From Enterocola sp045654205 (GTDB taxonomy: Bacteria; Bacteroidota; Bacteroidia; Bacteroidales; Paludibacteraceae), in contig JAZOMZ010000025.1 in NCBI GenBank assembly GCA_045654205.1, positions 32,019 to 96,018 on the forward strand: DNA of 64,000 nucleotides, in the 5' to 3' direction. The notes beneath the pieces are model-generated. The model made no database searches. It was not told the DNA's origin and saw only the letters and a list, made by a program, of their open reading frames with translations. Of this stretch, positions 44,625-53,600 are shown piece by piece; position 1 is the first letter of the stretch, and each line of letters opens with the position of its first letter. The translations under genes and the position numbers were made by a program.

Positions 44625-46781
44625 TTAGTGTAATGTTATTGTTATATTCTTTTCGTCTTTTAACTCTGTGCCAGCTGTGATAGATTGGTTTATTATTTTG
44701 CCGTATCCCTCAAAATTTACCTTTAGTCCTTTATTTTCAAGTACAAATAAGGCGTCTTCAAGATTCAAACCTGTTAAGTCTGGCATGACATTATCCTCTA
44801 GGCTATTTTCTATTTCAGAAATAATGTCTTCATTGTTGTATTTAGTAGCTTTATCTAGAGTCCAATTTTGAGCAAGTTTTAAGCTATCGTTATATTGTCC
44901 TTCGTTTAATATATAAGCTTTTTCGGCCAATGTTTTAAATACTGGACCGCAAACAGTGCCAGCACCTCCAGTTTTAGGCTCTCTTACATAAACAATGCAT
45001 GAATACATTGGTTTATCTGCTGGAAAATATCCTGCAAATGTGATTTGGTGACGTTTTCTTCCTTCGCTATTTAGGTTTGTACCATTTTCAAAAATTTGAG
45101 AAGTACCAGTTTTACCTGCAATAGAGAATAAATCAGATTTTATAGCTTTTGCAGTACCTTTGCTCACTACACCCTCTAGAATGCCACGCATGTAATTCAG
45201 AGCCTTGTCTGAGTATATTTTTGGGTTGATTACTTCCACTTCTGTGGTGTCTATCATTACTCCACTTCTTTGATATCCCTCTGTAAATAATGGTTTTACC
45301 ATACAGCCGTCGTTGGCAATGGCATTGTAAATCATAAGGGTGTAGATAGGAGGCATTTGCACTTCATAACCAATAGACATCCATGGTAATGATGTTTTCC
45401 ACCAGTATTTACTATCCGTGTTTTTAATGTATGGTTTGCCGAAACCAGGTATTTCAAGGTGTATTTTGTTGCAAATTCCAGAACGTTTCAATCCGTCAAC
45501 AAAGGCTTGAGGATTGTTGCTATAATACTTTTCAATAATTTTAGAAACCCCCACGTTTGATGATTGATGCATAACGGTTGCTACACTAGCTACGCCAAAA
45601 CCACCATTGCCTCCTTTGCCTTTGAAGTTGTGGTCTTTCATTATTCTATTGGCAAATTGGTAACTACCATCTTCGGTATCAACCTTTGTGCTATCTGTAA
45701 TAAACCCATCGTCCATTGCCACAAGGAAAGAAAGTGTTTTAAACGTTGAACCTGGTTCTATTTGGCTGTTCATAGCTATGTTTTCACTCTCTGTATAGCT
45801 ACCATCTCTTTGGCGAATAAGGTTTGAAATAGCTCTAATCTTACCAGTTTTCACCTCCATAAGAACTACAGTGCCTCTACTTGCTTCTGTGCGTTCTAGT
45901 TGAGTGCGTAACTCTTTCTCGGCAGTTTCTTGTAGGTCAATATCAATGGTGCTAACGATATCGTAACCATTGATTGGCTCTTTTATAACGATGCTAGTAT
46001 TACGGCCAGCTCTTTTTCTTTTAATTTCTAATCCTTCTTCTCCACGTAATAAACTATCGTATTCCAACTCTAGGCCGTTTTTGCCTTTGCCTGTTGCTTT
46101 ATAGAAATCGCCAATGGTTCTAGAAGCTAAAGTTTTGTATGGTCTAACTCTTTCTGATAGTGGATTTACGGCGAGACCGCCTTGGATAGCACCACGGCAT
46201 AGAATAGGGAATTCTTTTACTTCTAGATAGTCTATATGTGAGATTTTACCTTTGTGTAGTTTATGAAATGCTTTTTTCTTTCTGTTTTTATATGCGTTTC
46301 TTAGCTCTTTTTCGTAGACGCTTGCACTTTTTTCTGGGAATTTCTTGCTTAGTGCTTGAGCTAGTTCTCCTACGTGTGTGTCGAAGTAAGTTTTTCCTGT
46401 AGTCTTATCTTTTACACCAAAAGCAGCTACTCTCATATCCATAGAAACTTCGTATAGAGGCAATGAACTTGAAAGGAGCCTACCGTCATGTGCTAAGATA
46501 TTTCCTCTATTTGGTTTTATTGGAGTAGGGGCGGTGATACGTTGTTCGGCAAGTTTTCTTAATTCTTCGCCTTTAACATATTGAATATCTGCAATTTTGT
46601 AGATGATTGCACCAAAAAAACAAGCTATTAAAATATAAACTACGTAGAATCTAAAAACAATAGGATTTTTTTCTGTATTCTTTTTGTCTTGGGACGTACC
46701 TTTCACTCTGTTGCCTAAAAAAAGCACCAGTAGCATAGAAATGACATAAATGCCGACTGCTATCCAAGGTATCCACTTCAT
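44625..46781 (-). CDS. ftsI: Septal transpeptidase FtsI (PBP3) with PASTA domain
   Basis: A 718-residue class B penicillin-binding protein. After a transmembrane helix near the N-terminus (FYVVYILIACFFGAIIYKIA) and a pedestal domain lies the transpeptidase domain: SxxK in PGSTFKTLSF, SxN in HQSSNVGVSK and KTG in SIAGKTGTSQIF. The last 60 residues form one PASTA domain (VMPDLTGLNLEDALFVLENK), which E. coli FtsI lacks but Bacteroidota and Gram-positive homologues have. It cross-links septal peptidoglycan with FtsW. Confidence 0.95.
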   Translation of the reverse strand: MKWIPWIAVGIYVISMLLVLFLGNRVKGTSQDKKNTEKNPIVFRFYVVYILIACFFGAIIYKIADIQYVKGEELRKLAEQRITAPTPIKPNRGNILAHDGRLLSSSLPLYEVSMDMRVAAFGVKDKTTGKTYFDTHVGELAQALSKKFPEKSASVYEKELRNAYKNRKKKAFHKLHKGKISHIDYLEVKEFPILCRGAIQGGLAVNPLSERVRPYKTLASRTIGDFYKATGKGKNGLELEYDSLLRGEEGLEIKRKRAGRNTSIVIKEPINGYDIVSTIDIDLQETAEKELRTQLERTEASRGTVVLMEVKTGKIRAISNLIRQRDGSYTESENIAMNSQIEPGSTFKTLSFLVAMDDGFITDSTKVDTEDGSYQFANRIMKDHNFKGKGGNGGFGVASVATVMHQSSNVGVSKIIEKYYSNNPQAFVDGLKRSGICNKIHLEIPGFGKPYIKNTDSKYWWKTSLPWMSIGYEVQMPPIYTLMIYNAIANDGCMVKPLFTEGYQRSGVMIDTTEVEVINPKIYSDKALNYMRGILEGVVSKGTAKAIKSDLFSIAGKTGTSQIFENGTNLNSEGRKRHQITFAGYFPADKPMYSCIVYVREPKTGGAGTVCGPVFKTLAEKAYILNEGQYNDSLKLAQNWTLDKATKYNNEDIISEIENSLEDNVMPDLTGLNLEDALFVLENKGLKVNFEGYGKIINQSITAGTELKDEKNITITLH

Positions 46782-46782
46782 A

Positions 46783-47151
46783 TTATTTTTTCAATTTATA
46801 AGGAGGTATAGATTCTTCTATTAGATTTAATTCGTGTTTTTTTATAATTTCTTTCACTTCTTCTATTCTGCTGTTTTCTAGAAGTTCGGCTTCTGTTACC
46901 ATGCAGATATATTTTTCATTTGTAAGTTCTTTGTTTAGCTCGCTTATTCTCCTCACTTGTTGCTCGCATGTCATACGATTATCCATATAGATAAAAATAA
47001 AGCATAGCGAGAATAATAGGAGTGGAAATTGTCTCTGAATAATCTTTTTGGAAAGAATATCTCCAGTAAGAATATCTTTGAAAGAACTTTTTTTGATTTC
47101 CTTGATATCTTCGCTCTCGTTAATAATATTTTTTACTTTCTTTTTTATCAT
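46783..47151 (-). CDS. ftsL: FtsL-like cell division protein
   Basis: A 122-residue bitopic protein: about 40 cytoplasmic residues, one transmembrane segment (FPLLLFSLCFIFIYM), then a helical coiled coil (VRRISELNKELTNEKYICMV) in the periplasm. Sequence conservation is low, as usual for FtsL, and the call relies on topology and on location between rsmH and ftsI. Its start overlaps the rsmH stop by 4 bp (ATGA). Confidence 0.82.
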   Translation of the reverse strand: MIKKKVKNIINESEDIKEIKKSSFKDILTGDILSKKIIQRQFPLLLFSLCFIFIYMDNRMTCEQQVRRISELNKELTNEKYICMVTEAELLENSRIEEVKEIIKKHELNLIEESIPPYKLKK

Positions 47152-48050
47152 ATTTTTGTTGCGATGCGTAATTTGGCGCTTCTAGAGCGAGGGTTTCTTT
47201 CAATTTCTTCGTTAGAAGGGATAATCATTTTGCCTACAGCTTTAAGTGGTGCTTTGTTGTTTCCAAAAAAGTCTTGTTCACTTTCTCCTGTAAAATTTCC
47301 CGTTTTAAAGAAATTTTTAACTAATCTATCTTCCAATGAATGATAGGTGATAACTGCAAGGCGACCACCTTTTTTAAGTACTTTTTCTGCACTCTTAAGC
47401 ATTCCTTTAAGCACTTCCATTTCTTGGTTAACTTCTATTCTAAGTGCTTGAAAAATAGGAGCTAATTGTTTTTTATCTTTGCCTAAACAAGATTCTATTA
47501 TCTTTACAAGTTGAAAAGTATGAGTGATTTCTTGTTTTTTTCTTTCTTCCACAATTCTTTTTGCAAGTTTTCTTGCTTGTTTTATCTCTCCATAGTAATA
47601 AAATACATCGGCAAGAGACTCTTCTGAATATTCGTTTAGCACTTCTATAGCAGAAAGTGGGGCAGATTGGTTCATTCTCATGTCTAGTTTTTCATTAAAT
47701 CTAAATGAAAAGCCTCTTTTTGCTTCGTCGAAGTGATGAGAAGACACTCCTAAATCGGCCAAAACTCCGTCTACTTCTTCCACTTCGTGATAACGCATAA
47801 AGTTTTTTAAGTATCTGAAGTTTGAAAGTATATAAGTGAATTTAGAGTCTTCTGGTGCGTTTTTTAGTGTTTCAATATCTTGGTCTAGACCAAACAAATG
47901 TCCTTCTTCTTCTAGCCTAGAGAGTATTTCCCTAGAATGGCCTCCACCACCAAAGGTAAGGTCTAGGTAAATTCCGTTAGGGTTAGTAACTAACCCATCT
48001 ACGCTCTCCTTTAAAAGAACTGGTACATGATATGTATTTTCGTTTTGCAT
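47148..48050 (-). CDS. rsmH: 16S rRNA (cytosine(1402)-N4)-methyltransferase
   Basis: A 300-residue SAM-dependent methyltransferase (MraW) that methylates C1402 of 16S rRNA. It has LDLTFGGGGHSREIL (SAM loop), DGVLADLGVSSHHFDEAKRGFSF and ITYHSLEDRLVKNFF, and ends with the conserved NPRSRSAKLRIA. It follows mraZ by 49 bp and overlaps ftsL. Confidence 0.97.
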   Translation of the reverse strand: MQNENTYHVPVLLKESVDGLVTNPNGIYLDLTFGGGGHSREILSRLEEEGHLFGLDQDIETLKNAPEDSKFTYILSNFRYLKNFMRYHEVEEVDGVLADLGVSSHHFDEAKRGFSFRFNEKLDMRMNQSAPLSAIEVLNEYSEESLADVFYYYGEIKQARKLAKRIVEERKKQEITHTFQLVKIIESCLGKDKKQLAPIFQALRIEVNQEMEVLKGMLKSAEKVLKKGGRLAVITYHSLEDRLVKNFFKTGNFTGESEQDFFGNNKAPLKAVGKMIIPSNEEIERNPRSRSAKLRIATKI

Positions 48051-48099
48051 TTACGAATACAAATAAAAGATTAATTTTTGTGGATTGTTCGCACAAGTA

Positions 48100-48555
48100 T
48101 TATTTTTCCGACAGGGATGTTTTCATAAGATTTTCTATCTCTATAGAAAAATCTCCGTCGCTCACGAACGTTTCTTCAACCTTGTCTATAGGCCAAATTT
48201 CTATAGTGGTAATTTTGCCTAAGAATTTTATTCCACCCTTAATATCAAGACTGTTAAGGAGGCGTTTAGGGAGTAGCATTCGTCCATTTTCTTCAAGCTC
48301 GATATAGTCAGCATCTGCAACAAATTGTCTGAAAATCTGATCTTCTCGTTTGTTCCATGGACTCAGGCGTTGGCGTAGTTCGGTTACTGTTTCTTCCCAA
48401 GAGTTTTCTGGGTATAGTACTAAGCAGTTTTGGAATACGTCTTTTCTTAAGTAGAATGAAGTACAACCATCCAACTGGTGTCTAAAAGAGGCTGGCAAGA
48501 ACGCTCTGCCCTTGCTGTCTAGTTTGCCTTCGATATTTCCAGTTAATGGTCTCAT
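48100..48555 (-). CDS. mraZ: Transcriptional regulator MraZ
   Basis: A 151-residue protein with two tandem MraZ/AbrB-like swapped-hairpin modules: GNIEGKLDSKGRAFLPASFR at about residues 6-25 and YIELEENGRMLLPKRLL at about 90-106. MraZ binds direct repeats in its own promoter and regulates the dcw cluster. Here two 11-bp direct repeats lie just upstream of the gene. It is the first gene of the cluster. Confidence 0.95.
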   Translation of the reverse strand: MRPLTGNIEGKLDSKGRAFLPASFRHQLDGCTSFYLRKDVFQNCLVLYPENSWEETVTELRQRLSPWNKREDQIFRQFVADADYIELEENGRMLLPKRLLNSLDIKGGIKFLGKITTIEIWPIDKVEETFVSDGDFSIEIENLMKTSLSEK

Positions 48556-48593
48556 TTTTCTGTCTCTTATAATTACGATGTAAAATTATAGAG

Positions 48594-48624
48594 TTTTTAG
48601 ACATTTTGCAACTTTTTTAGACAT
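48594..48624 (-). promoter_or_regulatory. Direct repeats upstream of mraZ (candidate MraZ operator)
   Basis: The 11-mer ATGTCTAAAAA occurs twice on the minus strand (48624-48614 and 48604-48594), exactly 20 bp apart, about two helical turns. The pair lies between the -7 element (48634-48641) and the mraZ start. MraZ proteins in other bacteria bind short direct repeats at this place; the sequence here differs from the E. coli TGGGN boxes. Confidence 0.55.
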
Positions 48625-48633
48625 AATTCTCCA

Positions 48634-48641
48634 CAAAGTTA
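48634..48641 (-). promoter_or_regulatory. -7 element of the dcw promoter
   Basis: TAACTTTG on the minus strand matches the Bacteroidota -7 consensus, 78 nt upstream of mraZ. No TTG stands at the usual 19-20 bp distance; the nearest ones are too close, so the promoter may be weak or activator-dependent. Confidence 0.5.
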
Positions 48642-48720
48642 TCAACAATACAAACGCAAAATTTGTGAAGAGATGCTTTTGTGTATACTTCCGATTTGTT
48701 AAAATTTATTTTAAAAATAG

Positions 48721-48750
48721 TTGAGATATGAAATATATGTTTTATATTTG
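48721..48750 (+). promoter_or_regulatory. Promoter for the acyltransferase pair
   Basis: TTG (48721-48723) is followed after 19 bp by TATATTTG (48743-48750). The start codon is 11 nt downstream. Confidence 0.72.
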
Positions 48751-48761
48751 CATTTTAGTTT

Positions 48762-49562
48762 ATGGTAACACAAGTCAATTTGCGTAAAATGCTAGAGGAT
48801 AAAATGCGTCGCAAACCAAAGAAATGGTTGGTGGCATTAGTCCGTTGGGTTCTTATCGAAGAATGGTTAAACAAGCATATGGCCATGATTGGAGACAAGG
48901 AAGGGGTGGATTTTATGCAAGGTGTGGTAGATGTGTTAGACATAAAAGTAGAAGTAAAAGGAGAAGAAAATCTGCCAAAAGCAGGCACTCCTTATATGTT
49001 TGTGTGTAATCACCCTCTAGGTGGAGCAGATGTGGTGTCTGTGGCTTCTGTGGTGGGCAAACATTATCCAGAAGGTCTTAAAATACCAGCAAACGACTTT
49101 TTAATGCTGCTTACAGGTATAAAAGATATGCTTATTCCTGTAAATAAAATAGGAGGTCAGAGTAGGGGGTTGTCTGAAAAAATTAATCAAGCATACGCAT
49201 CAGATTCACAACTTATGTTCTTTCCTGCGGGAAAGGTGTCAAGAAAGAAAAAAGGGGTGATAGCAGACGAGGAGTGGAAGAAAAATTTTGTAGCGAAATC
49301 TGTTGAATACAAAAGAGATATTATTCCTATTAGAATAGATGCAAAGAATTCAAAATTATTCTATGCTATTGCAAAAATTAGAGCAAAATTAGGAATAAAA
49401 TTTAATATAGAAATGGCCTTGCTTGTAAGAGAACTTCGCAAGCAAATGCATAAAACTATAAAAATAACCATTGGTAAACCTATTTCTTATAAAGAATTGG
49501 ATAATACAAAAACTCCCCACCAATGGGCGCAAATAATTAGAGAAAAAGTTTACAATCTATAA
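48762..49562 (+). CDS. glsA: PlsC-like O-acyltransferase (probable glycine-lipid enzyme GlsA)
   Basis: A 266-residue acyltransferase. The catalytic motif of the PlsC/LPLAT fold is CNHPLGGADVVS (His84, Asp90), followed by the substrate-binding MFFPAGKVSRKKKG. It has no signal peptide and should work at the cytoplasmic membrane. In Bacteroides, GlsA O-acylates N-acyl-3-hydroxyacyl-glycine formed by GlsB. The GlsB-like gene is 1 bp downstream, which supports this role; other lysophospholipid substrates are possible. Confidence 0.75.
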   Translation: MVTQVNLRKMLEDKMRRKPKKWLVALVRWVLIEEWLNKHMAMIGDKEGVDFMQGVVDVLDIKVEVKGEENLPKAGTPYMFVCNHPLGGADVVSVASVVGKHYPEGLKIPANDFLMLLTGIKDMLIPVNKIGGQSRGLSEKINQAYASDSQLMFFPAGKVSRKKKGVIADEEWKKNFVAKSVEYKRDIIPIRIDAKNSKLFYAIAKIRAKLGIKFNIEMALLVRELRKQMHKTIKITIGKPISYKELDNTKTPHQWAQIIREKVYNL

Positions 49563-49563
49563 T

Positions 49564-50505
49564 ATGAAAGATTTATTGATCCCTATAGATAGAGAACTCA
49601 TAAAAGCGGAACTTACAGATGATAAGCTGCTCAGAACAACCAATAAGGCAGGTAATTTGATTTACTTGACTACTGCATCTGAGTCTCCAAATGTGATGAA
49701 GGAGATAGCTCGTATTAGAGAGTTGGCTTTCAGACTTTGCGGTGCTGGTTCTGGAAAAGTGTTTGATATGGATGAGTTTGATTGGGCGGAAAGGCCATAC
49801 AAGCAACTTTTTGTTTGGGATCCACAAAATGAAGAAATTGTAGGTGGTTATAGATTGATTTTTGGTAATGAGGTAAAAATCAACGAGAATGGTCAGCCAG
49901 ATTTGGTTACTGCTGGCATGTACAAATTCTCAGAGAAATTCATTAAAGAATATCTTCCCTCTACCATAGAATTGGGTCGTTCTTTTGTGCATCCAGATTA
50001 TCAAGCTACAAAAATGGGTTCAAAAAGCCTTTATTCTTTAGATAATCTTTGGGATGGTTTAGGTGCTATTACTGTGCTTCGTCCTGATATGAAATATTTC
50101 TTTGGAAAGGTAACTGTATATCCTAGCTACGATGAGGTAGCAAGAGAATATATCTTTACTTTCCTTAATACATACTTCCTTGATGCTGAGAATCTTGTAG
50201 AGCCAATCGAACCATTTGCAAGACCTGCTTTTGCGGCAGATTTTGAAGGTATGTTTAAAGGAATTGGCTTCAAAGAAGAATATAAAATTTTGAACTCAAA
50301 TGTAAGAGAACGTGGTGTAAATATTCCCCCACTTGTAAATACTTACATGGGACTTTCTGCAAAAATGAAGTCGTTTGGTTATGCAGTTTGCGAAGAACTT
50401 GGTGGCTTGATTGAGTTCGCTATTATGGTTCCAATTTATGAAATGTACGAAGAGAAAAAAGCTCGACATATAGAAACCTTTGTGGATAGAGGCTTTAAAT
50501 TGTAA
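49564..50505 (+). CDS. glsB: GNAT-fold N-acyltransferase (probable glycine-lipid enzyme GlsB)
   Basis: A 313-residue protein of the OlsB/hemolysin-like acetyltransferase group (Acetyltransf_5). Family parts are IARIRELAFRLCGAGSGK, FDWAERPYKQLFVWDP and IELGRSFVHPDYQ. Related proteins transfer a 3-hydroxyacyl group to an amino acid, ornithine in OlsB and glycine in Bacteroides GlsB. The amino acid cannot be read from sequence; glycine is inferred from the lineage and the GlsA-like partner. It ends before a clear terminator. Confidence 0.75.
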   Translation: MKDLLIPIDRELIKAELTDDKLLRTTNKAGNLIYLTTASESPNVMKEIARIRELAFRLCGAGSGKVFDMDEFDWAERPYKQLFVWDPQNEEIVGGYRLIFGNEVKINENGQPDLVTAGMYKFSEKFIKEYLPSTIELGRSFVHPDYQATKMGSKSLYSLDNLWDGLGAITVLRPDMKYFFGKVTVYPSYDEVAREYIFTFLNTYFLDAENLVEPIEPFARPAFAADFEGMFKGIGFKEEYKILNSNVRERGVNIPPLVNTYMGLSAKMKSFGYAVCEELGGLIEFAIMVPIYEMYEEKKARHIETFVDRGFKL

Positions 50506-50527
50506 TTCGCAAGCATAGAGAATGATT

Positions 50528-50557
50528 AGGAGTTAGTTAAAACTAGCTCCTTTTTTT
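50528..50557 (+). terminator. Terminator after the acyltransferase pair
   Basis: AGGAGTTAGT-TAAA-ACTAGCTCCT (one G-T pair) followed by seven T residues. Confidence 0.88.
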
Positions 50558-50589
50558 ATGTATTTTTCATACTTTTAATTTTTTTTCGT

Positions 50590-50597
50590 TATATTTG
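50590..50597 (+). promoter_or_regulatory. -7 element of the giant adhesin operon
   Basis: TATATTTG fits the -7 consensus, 29 nt before the start codon. No TTG lies at the expected distance, so an activator may be needed. Confidence 0.5.
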
Positions 50598-50626
50598 TAA
50601 ACTTATACTAAAATCAAATCAAAACT

Positions 50627-53600
50627 ATGAAAATAATAAATCTTTTTAGGTTTACTCTGTTTGTACTTTCAGTAGTATTTAGTGCTAATATTGCGTTTGC
50701 ACAGTCTATCTCAACTCCCGATGTTTCTGCTACAGGAGATGGTTGTAATGCGGTGAGTTTCAAGGTGACTAATTATGATGATAGCCAGTATACTTACACT
50801 GCAACGTTGAATGGCGCGTCGGTTTCTTTAGGTTCTGATGGCTCATACACTGTGGATAGTCCTGTGCGGGATGTGCAATATACACTTTCTGTTTCGTGTA
50901 CAGAAATATCTACAGGTGTTTCTTCTTCTGTAGGTTCTACAAGTGCAACATTGCCAAAGGCAGTAGAAACTCCACAAATAAAAGCATCAACTTCTGCTTG
51001 TGATGCCCCTGTGGTGTTTACAATAACATCAAATTATAACAATAGCTTAAATTACACCTGGAACATAAATGGAAACTCATATCCAGGAACTAGCTCTTCA
51101 TATACTGTTACAAATCCAGTAGATGGTGCTACATATGAAGCGTCTGTATCTGTAACAGATAACTGTACTAGTGCAGTTTCAAGTGCAGTAAGTCAAACCT
51201 ATATTAAATCTCCAGCAGAGCCACAAATTTCAGTTTCTCATAGATGTGGTTTCCCTATTGTGTTTAAATTGGATAATAATTCTGATTATCCAGCCAATTA
51301 TACCCAAGTATGGAAAATAAATGGAACTACTGTAACTCCTAATGGTGGAGAATATTCTTTTACAAATTATTCAGATGGTGTTACATATACTCTAGAATTG
51401 GAAATTTCAAATACAGTAAATGGTGTAACATGTAAAAAGACAGCAACTAATTCTATTGTTGCAAAAGTACCTCCTACAGCACCTAGAGTAACTTCATACA
51501 AAGAATGTGCCGAAGAGGGTAAAGGGAATTGGTCTGATTTAGTAAAAAAATCTCAATCTTCTTATACTTTAAACTGGTATTCTTCTGATACTGCTACTAT
51601 TGCTGAGGTCGCACCAGTAGAGTTTGATAAAGAGGAAGTTGGAACAAAGACATATTGGGTAACACAAGTGAGTAATGCTGGCTGCGAAAGTTTAAGTAGG
51701 TCTGAAGTTAGCGTTGTTGTATATGCTGTTCCTATTGCTGATGCAGGTTTGGATTTGACTGTTTGTGAAGGTACTAGTGTGGTATTGGCCGATGGTCTTT
51801 CAGAAGATGCAAATATGAAATACTCTTGGAAGCCAGAACCAAAATTACAAACAACCAATGCTCAAACTGTAACAACAAAACCTCTTTATGATAATGCAGA
51901 ATTCACTCTTAAGGTGTCTAATAAAGATAATTCAAATTGTTATTCAGAAGATAAAGTTAATGTAACAGTTCTTAAAAAACCAGAAATTACTTTTGATCAA
52001 TCAAAATATACAACTTGTGAAGATGGCTCTGTTACTATAACTAATATCAAAGCAAATTCTTCTTTAGAAAGTTATGAATGGTATGATATTACAAATGGAA
52101 ATTCTACATATTTAGGAGCAAGAGTAAATCTTACGACACCATCATTAACAGAAAGTGCGAAAATTAAGCTTGTATCTTCATTGGATGATCTACCTTCTTG
52201 TAATGCTTCAAAAGAAGTGGATGTAGAAGTGACTAAACGCCCAGTTGCTTTTGCAGGTAATGATCAAAATGTATGTTACGGCGAATCTATCCAATTAGGA
52301 ACTACTAGTGTGTCTGGTGTAAAATATAGCTGGGATAATGCTAGTGACCTTAACAATCCAAATATTGCGAACCCAACTGTTCGTGTTACAGATAGTAAAA
52401 CATATACTGTAACAGCTACTCTTACATCGGATGCTAGTTGTTATAGTAAAGATGAGGTGATTATTAACAAAATTGATAGACCAACAAAATATACTCTATC
52501 TGGAGGTGGCTCTTATTGTGATGGAGTATCTCTAACTGGAATTGATGTTGTATTAAGTGGATCTGACGCTGATACAGAATATGAATTGGTAAGAGATGGT
52601 GCTGGCGATGGAAATTATAGATTAGGAAATGGTTATCCTATGACATGGGAAGATGTGCAAGCTGGCACATACAAGGTAAGAGCAAGAAAATATGGCTACA
52701 ACTCTTGTGAAGAAGAGATGATCGGCTCTGTGATTGTTAAGCAAGTGCAATCCCCAGAAGCAAAAATTGAACTTGTTAATACAGCAGTAGCTTGTCCTGG
52801 TGATGAGGTTACAGTGAGAGTTAAGATTACTGGTGGAGTAGCTCCATATAAATTTACTCTTTTAACAAATGGTAATCCAGAAGAAAAACAAATTTCAGGA
52901 AATACTTATGAGTTCCCATATACACCAACAGGATCAACAATTTTCCAAATATCACAAGTAAGCGATGCGGTATGTAGCAAGGTATATGATCCAATGATTT
53001 ATATCCCAACTCTAGATTTGGCAATGTCTAGTCTTGCAGATTTCCAAATATATTCAGACAAGGGAAATCCCGTTTGTCATGGTACTCAAGTAACATTAAA
53101 GGTTAAGTATAATAATCCAGCGGCTAAATATTATTGGCCTAGTGGCGAAGGTGGAAATTCTATTACCTTTTTTGCTTCTTCTGATGCTGTTTATACATTA
53201 ACTGTCGTGACTCCAGAAGGTTGTGTAATTCCAAATCTAGAATATAAATTGGATGTGGTTGAAAAAATGCCTATTAAAATAACCGGATTCAATAAAATAA
53301 ATGCAGATGGAGAATACTTCTTATGTTCAAATGATAGTGCTGTGGTACCAGAAGTAGTACCTTCTGCGGGTAAATTTACATCTGTACCTTCTGGGTTGAT
53401 TGAAAATATGTCAAAGTTTAACCCTACTAAAGTACAAGCACAAACTCATTATAAAGTTACATATGAATATACAGATACTTACGGATGTATTCAAGATACT
53501 ACGTTTAATTTCACTGTAAGTGCTGTAAATAAGACTGTTAACTGGACATTAGGTCCTACAAATGCAGAGCCAAAAGATTGGCCTCAATCATTCCAAAAAT

